DNA of 64,000 nt, taken from NCBI GenBank assembly GCA_011316305.1, contig SAUG01000058.1:372001-436000 (forward strand), in the 5' to 3' direction. The notes beneath the pieces were generated by a model that did not search any database, was not told where the DNA came from, and saw only the letters and a list, made by a program, of their open reading frames with translations. This stretch comes from Rusavskia elegans. Its lineage: Eukaryota > Ascomycota > Lecanoromycetes > Teloschistales > Teloschistaceae. The position numbers and the translations under genes were made by a program. Shown here piece after piece: positions 62,651 to 64,000 of this stretch (positions are counted from its first letter, which is position 1; each line of letters opens with the position of its first letter).

Positions 62651-63011
62651 AGCAAAAGTGCAAGCGGTATATTACAGGGATTTAATATTAGTCCGTTCAA
62701 AGCGTTTATAAGCTACTATAAGCTACTATAAGCTTCTTTAAATGGTTTAGATATTAGTACGAGCAAATTTATAATAAAATAGAAAGTTTTCTAATTTATC
62801 TTCCTATTTTAATTTATTAACTTATTATTTCTAAATTATCTTCCTAATTTAATTTATCTTTGTCTTTTTATTACCTTATTATATTCTATCTCGTTTATTC
62901 TAAAACGTAAGAATACGGCTAATTCTATATTCGCTTTTTTAAAATCTATAATAAGATCTAGAACTAATATATATCTTTATATTATTAACCTCCGAATTTA
63001 TAAAGACGAAA
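62651..63011. other. Unassigned stretch after the Gypsy relic
   Basis: Positions 62650-62700 retain CA and TG (cagcaaaagtgcaagcgg), and a 10-bp direct repeat (ataagctact, 2.8 units) lies at about 62708-62736. It might include the 3' LTR of the Gypsy element, but I could not match it to the 5' side. Confidence 0.35.
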
Positions 63012-63024
63012 TTAAATAGCTTTT

Positions 63025-63898
63025 GTTTATTAATTTGGTTTTGGTTTTGGTACCCGGTGAACCAGTGGTTCGGTAAGCAAATCAAGCGTTGGTATACCAG
63101 CATTAAATATACGGTAGCAGAACTTATATCTAAGTTTAGTTAACGTAAATAACAGTTCTTTCTATAGAATTTTAATTTAAATTTACTTAGTAATATAATA
63201 TATCCTTCTACCGATAATTTAACTAATGTAGAAATTTTTATAGATAAATATACCTCGCAGGTATCGCTTCTTCTTCTTTTACTAGCAATATAAGCCCTGT
63301 AATACCTAAAAGCCCTTACGTACGTATATATTCCCGCTAACAGCTATAGCTGTAAGCTAAACCAGACGGTAGCACCTATATCCGTAATAACCATATCTAC
63401 CCGCGCGGTCGTCGACTATCTCGTTATAGCTAGAGTAACCTATTTTAACTTCGATAAAAATAGCCTCCTTACCGCCTTTAAAACGCGCTATCCGACCTCC
63501 CTACCCCCTTTTAGCCTAATCGACCGGGTAAAGCCTCTAGCCGTAGTAGCTAGCGTACTACCTGGCAACCTTCTTAAAGCTAGGTAGGTTAAAGAGTACC
63601 TCGATAGCTTAGCGGAGTATTTAAGTACGGGTTATACGATAAGTATAGCCGAAGCGATAGACGTAGATAATTACTTCGCAGTATAGCAGGTAGATATAGC
63701 GGAAATATTGGAAGCTGATAATTATATATAACGTCGAGGAAGGACGCTGTAAACCTTGCCTGACGAACTATACACCTTCGACTGTGAAAATTTCTTTATA
63801 CGTGAAATACAACAATCGTTGCCGTATATAACGTTGATGAAACATATATATATGTATGAAAACTCAATATAATCCCAGACAGAAGCCCTCCAGGGGGG
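63025..63898 (+). mobile_element. Family A retroposon copy A6, best preserved
   Basis: A 13-bp TSD, ttaaatagctttt, lies at 63012-63024 and 63899-63911. It is 874 bp. Left to right: a T/G-rich start (ttggttttggttttggtacc); the hairpin-prone ccggtgaaccagtggttcgg; a conserved leader; the small reading frame; GCTGTAAACCTTGCCTGAC; CGTTGCCGTATATAACG; a TA repeat; CTCAATATAATCCCAGACAG; and a GC hairpin end (ccctccagggggg). Low RIP marks it as the youngest A copy and the best reference for the family. Confidence 0.92.
63312..63731 (+). pseudogene. Small-protein reading frame of family A (copy A6)
   Basis: A 140-codon plus-strand frame, ending at its own TAA, has only two internal stops, both TAG at positions where CAG or TGG is expected. 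It reads ALTYVYIPANSYSCKLNQT, RAVVDYLVIARVTYFNFDK, PPFSLIDRVKPLAVVASVLP, VKEYLDSLAEYLSTGYTISI and VDIAEILEADNYI. The start is unclear; an ATG probably lay upstream and was changed to ATA. The other A copies keep the same frame. It aligns loosely with the family D protein around EYLDxL. No known domain, signal peptide or membrane segment is visible. Confidence 0.62.
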
Positions 63899-63911
63899 TT
63901 AAATAGCTTTT

Positions 63912-64000
63912 ATAGATATCTACCGATACGTATTCTAACGTATTCTCTAAACTAGAATAATTTACTCCATTTTATATTAATAATATTTAAACTACTATAT
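63912..64000. other. Right edge of the window
   Basis: This is the flank of A6, AT-rich and too short to assign. Confidence 0.3.

Overview
This window is a transposon graveyard from a filamentous ascomycete-type fungus. No intact protein-coding gene is visible in 64 kb. The sequence is extremely rich in A, T and the dinucleotide TA. CA and TG are almost absent outside a few islands, while CG, CC and CT survive. That bias is what repeat-induced point mutation (RIP, CpA to TpA) leaves behind. Read with RIP in mind (TAA/TAG standing for CAA, CAG or TGG; Tyr for His), several degenerate reading frames become recognisable: a Ty3/Gypsy pol, a Helitron Rep-helicase, hAT transposases and the small proteins of two related retroposon-like families.

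I reconstructed the layout mainly from repeated ends and target-site duplications (TSDs). (1) hAT elements have ends TAGACTGG...CCAGTCTA and 8-bp TSDs: a 3.29-kb transposase copy (54454-57744), minus-strand transposase relics, and derivatives of about 465, 424-482, 860 and 1600 bp. (2) Families A (about 0.87-0.98 kb, eight copies) and D (about 1.0 kb, three copies) share their ends, carry 10-14-bp TSDs and contain related small reading frames. (3) Family S is a tRNA-headed SINE (three copies, TSDs of 14-16 bp). (4) An LTR element, 35874-39210, has a 5-bp TSD confirmed by an empty site in a second copy of its host repeat. (5) Family G is a TIR element of about 0.5 kb (two copies). (6) Family E elements contain 214-223-bp tandem arrays.

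Nesting is deep. At 1084-4417 four elements lie inside one another (A > hAT > hAT > a 332-bp TIR element). At 35228-39545 a SINE holds a G element, which holds the LTR element. From 41.2 to 62.6 kb a Ty3/Gypsy copy is split between its reverse transcriptase and RNase H by a roughly 14.4-kb insert (46155-60515). That insert carries a minus-strand Helitron Rep-helicase, itself cut by one A, one D and one hAT element, plus an unidentified plus-strand reading frame.

The least mutated elements (A6 at 63025, A2 at 14127, D1, D3 and the 332-bp TIR element) are probably the youngest. The organism cannot be named from this window. The setting fits a RIP-mutated AT-rich isochore or a regional centromere or pericentromere. 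Because genes are absent, the entries describe relics; their ends are firm where a TSD is quoted and approximate elsewhere.
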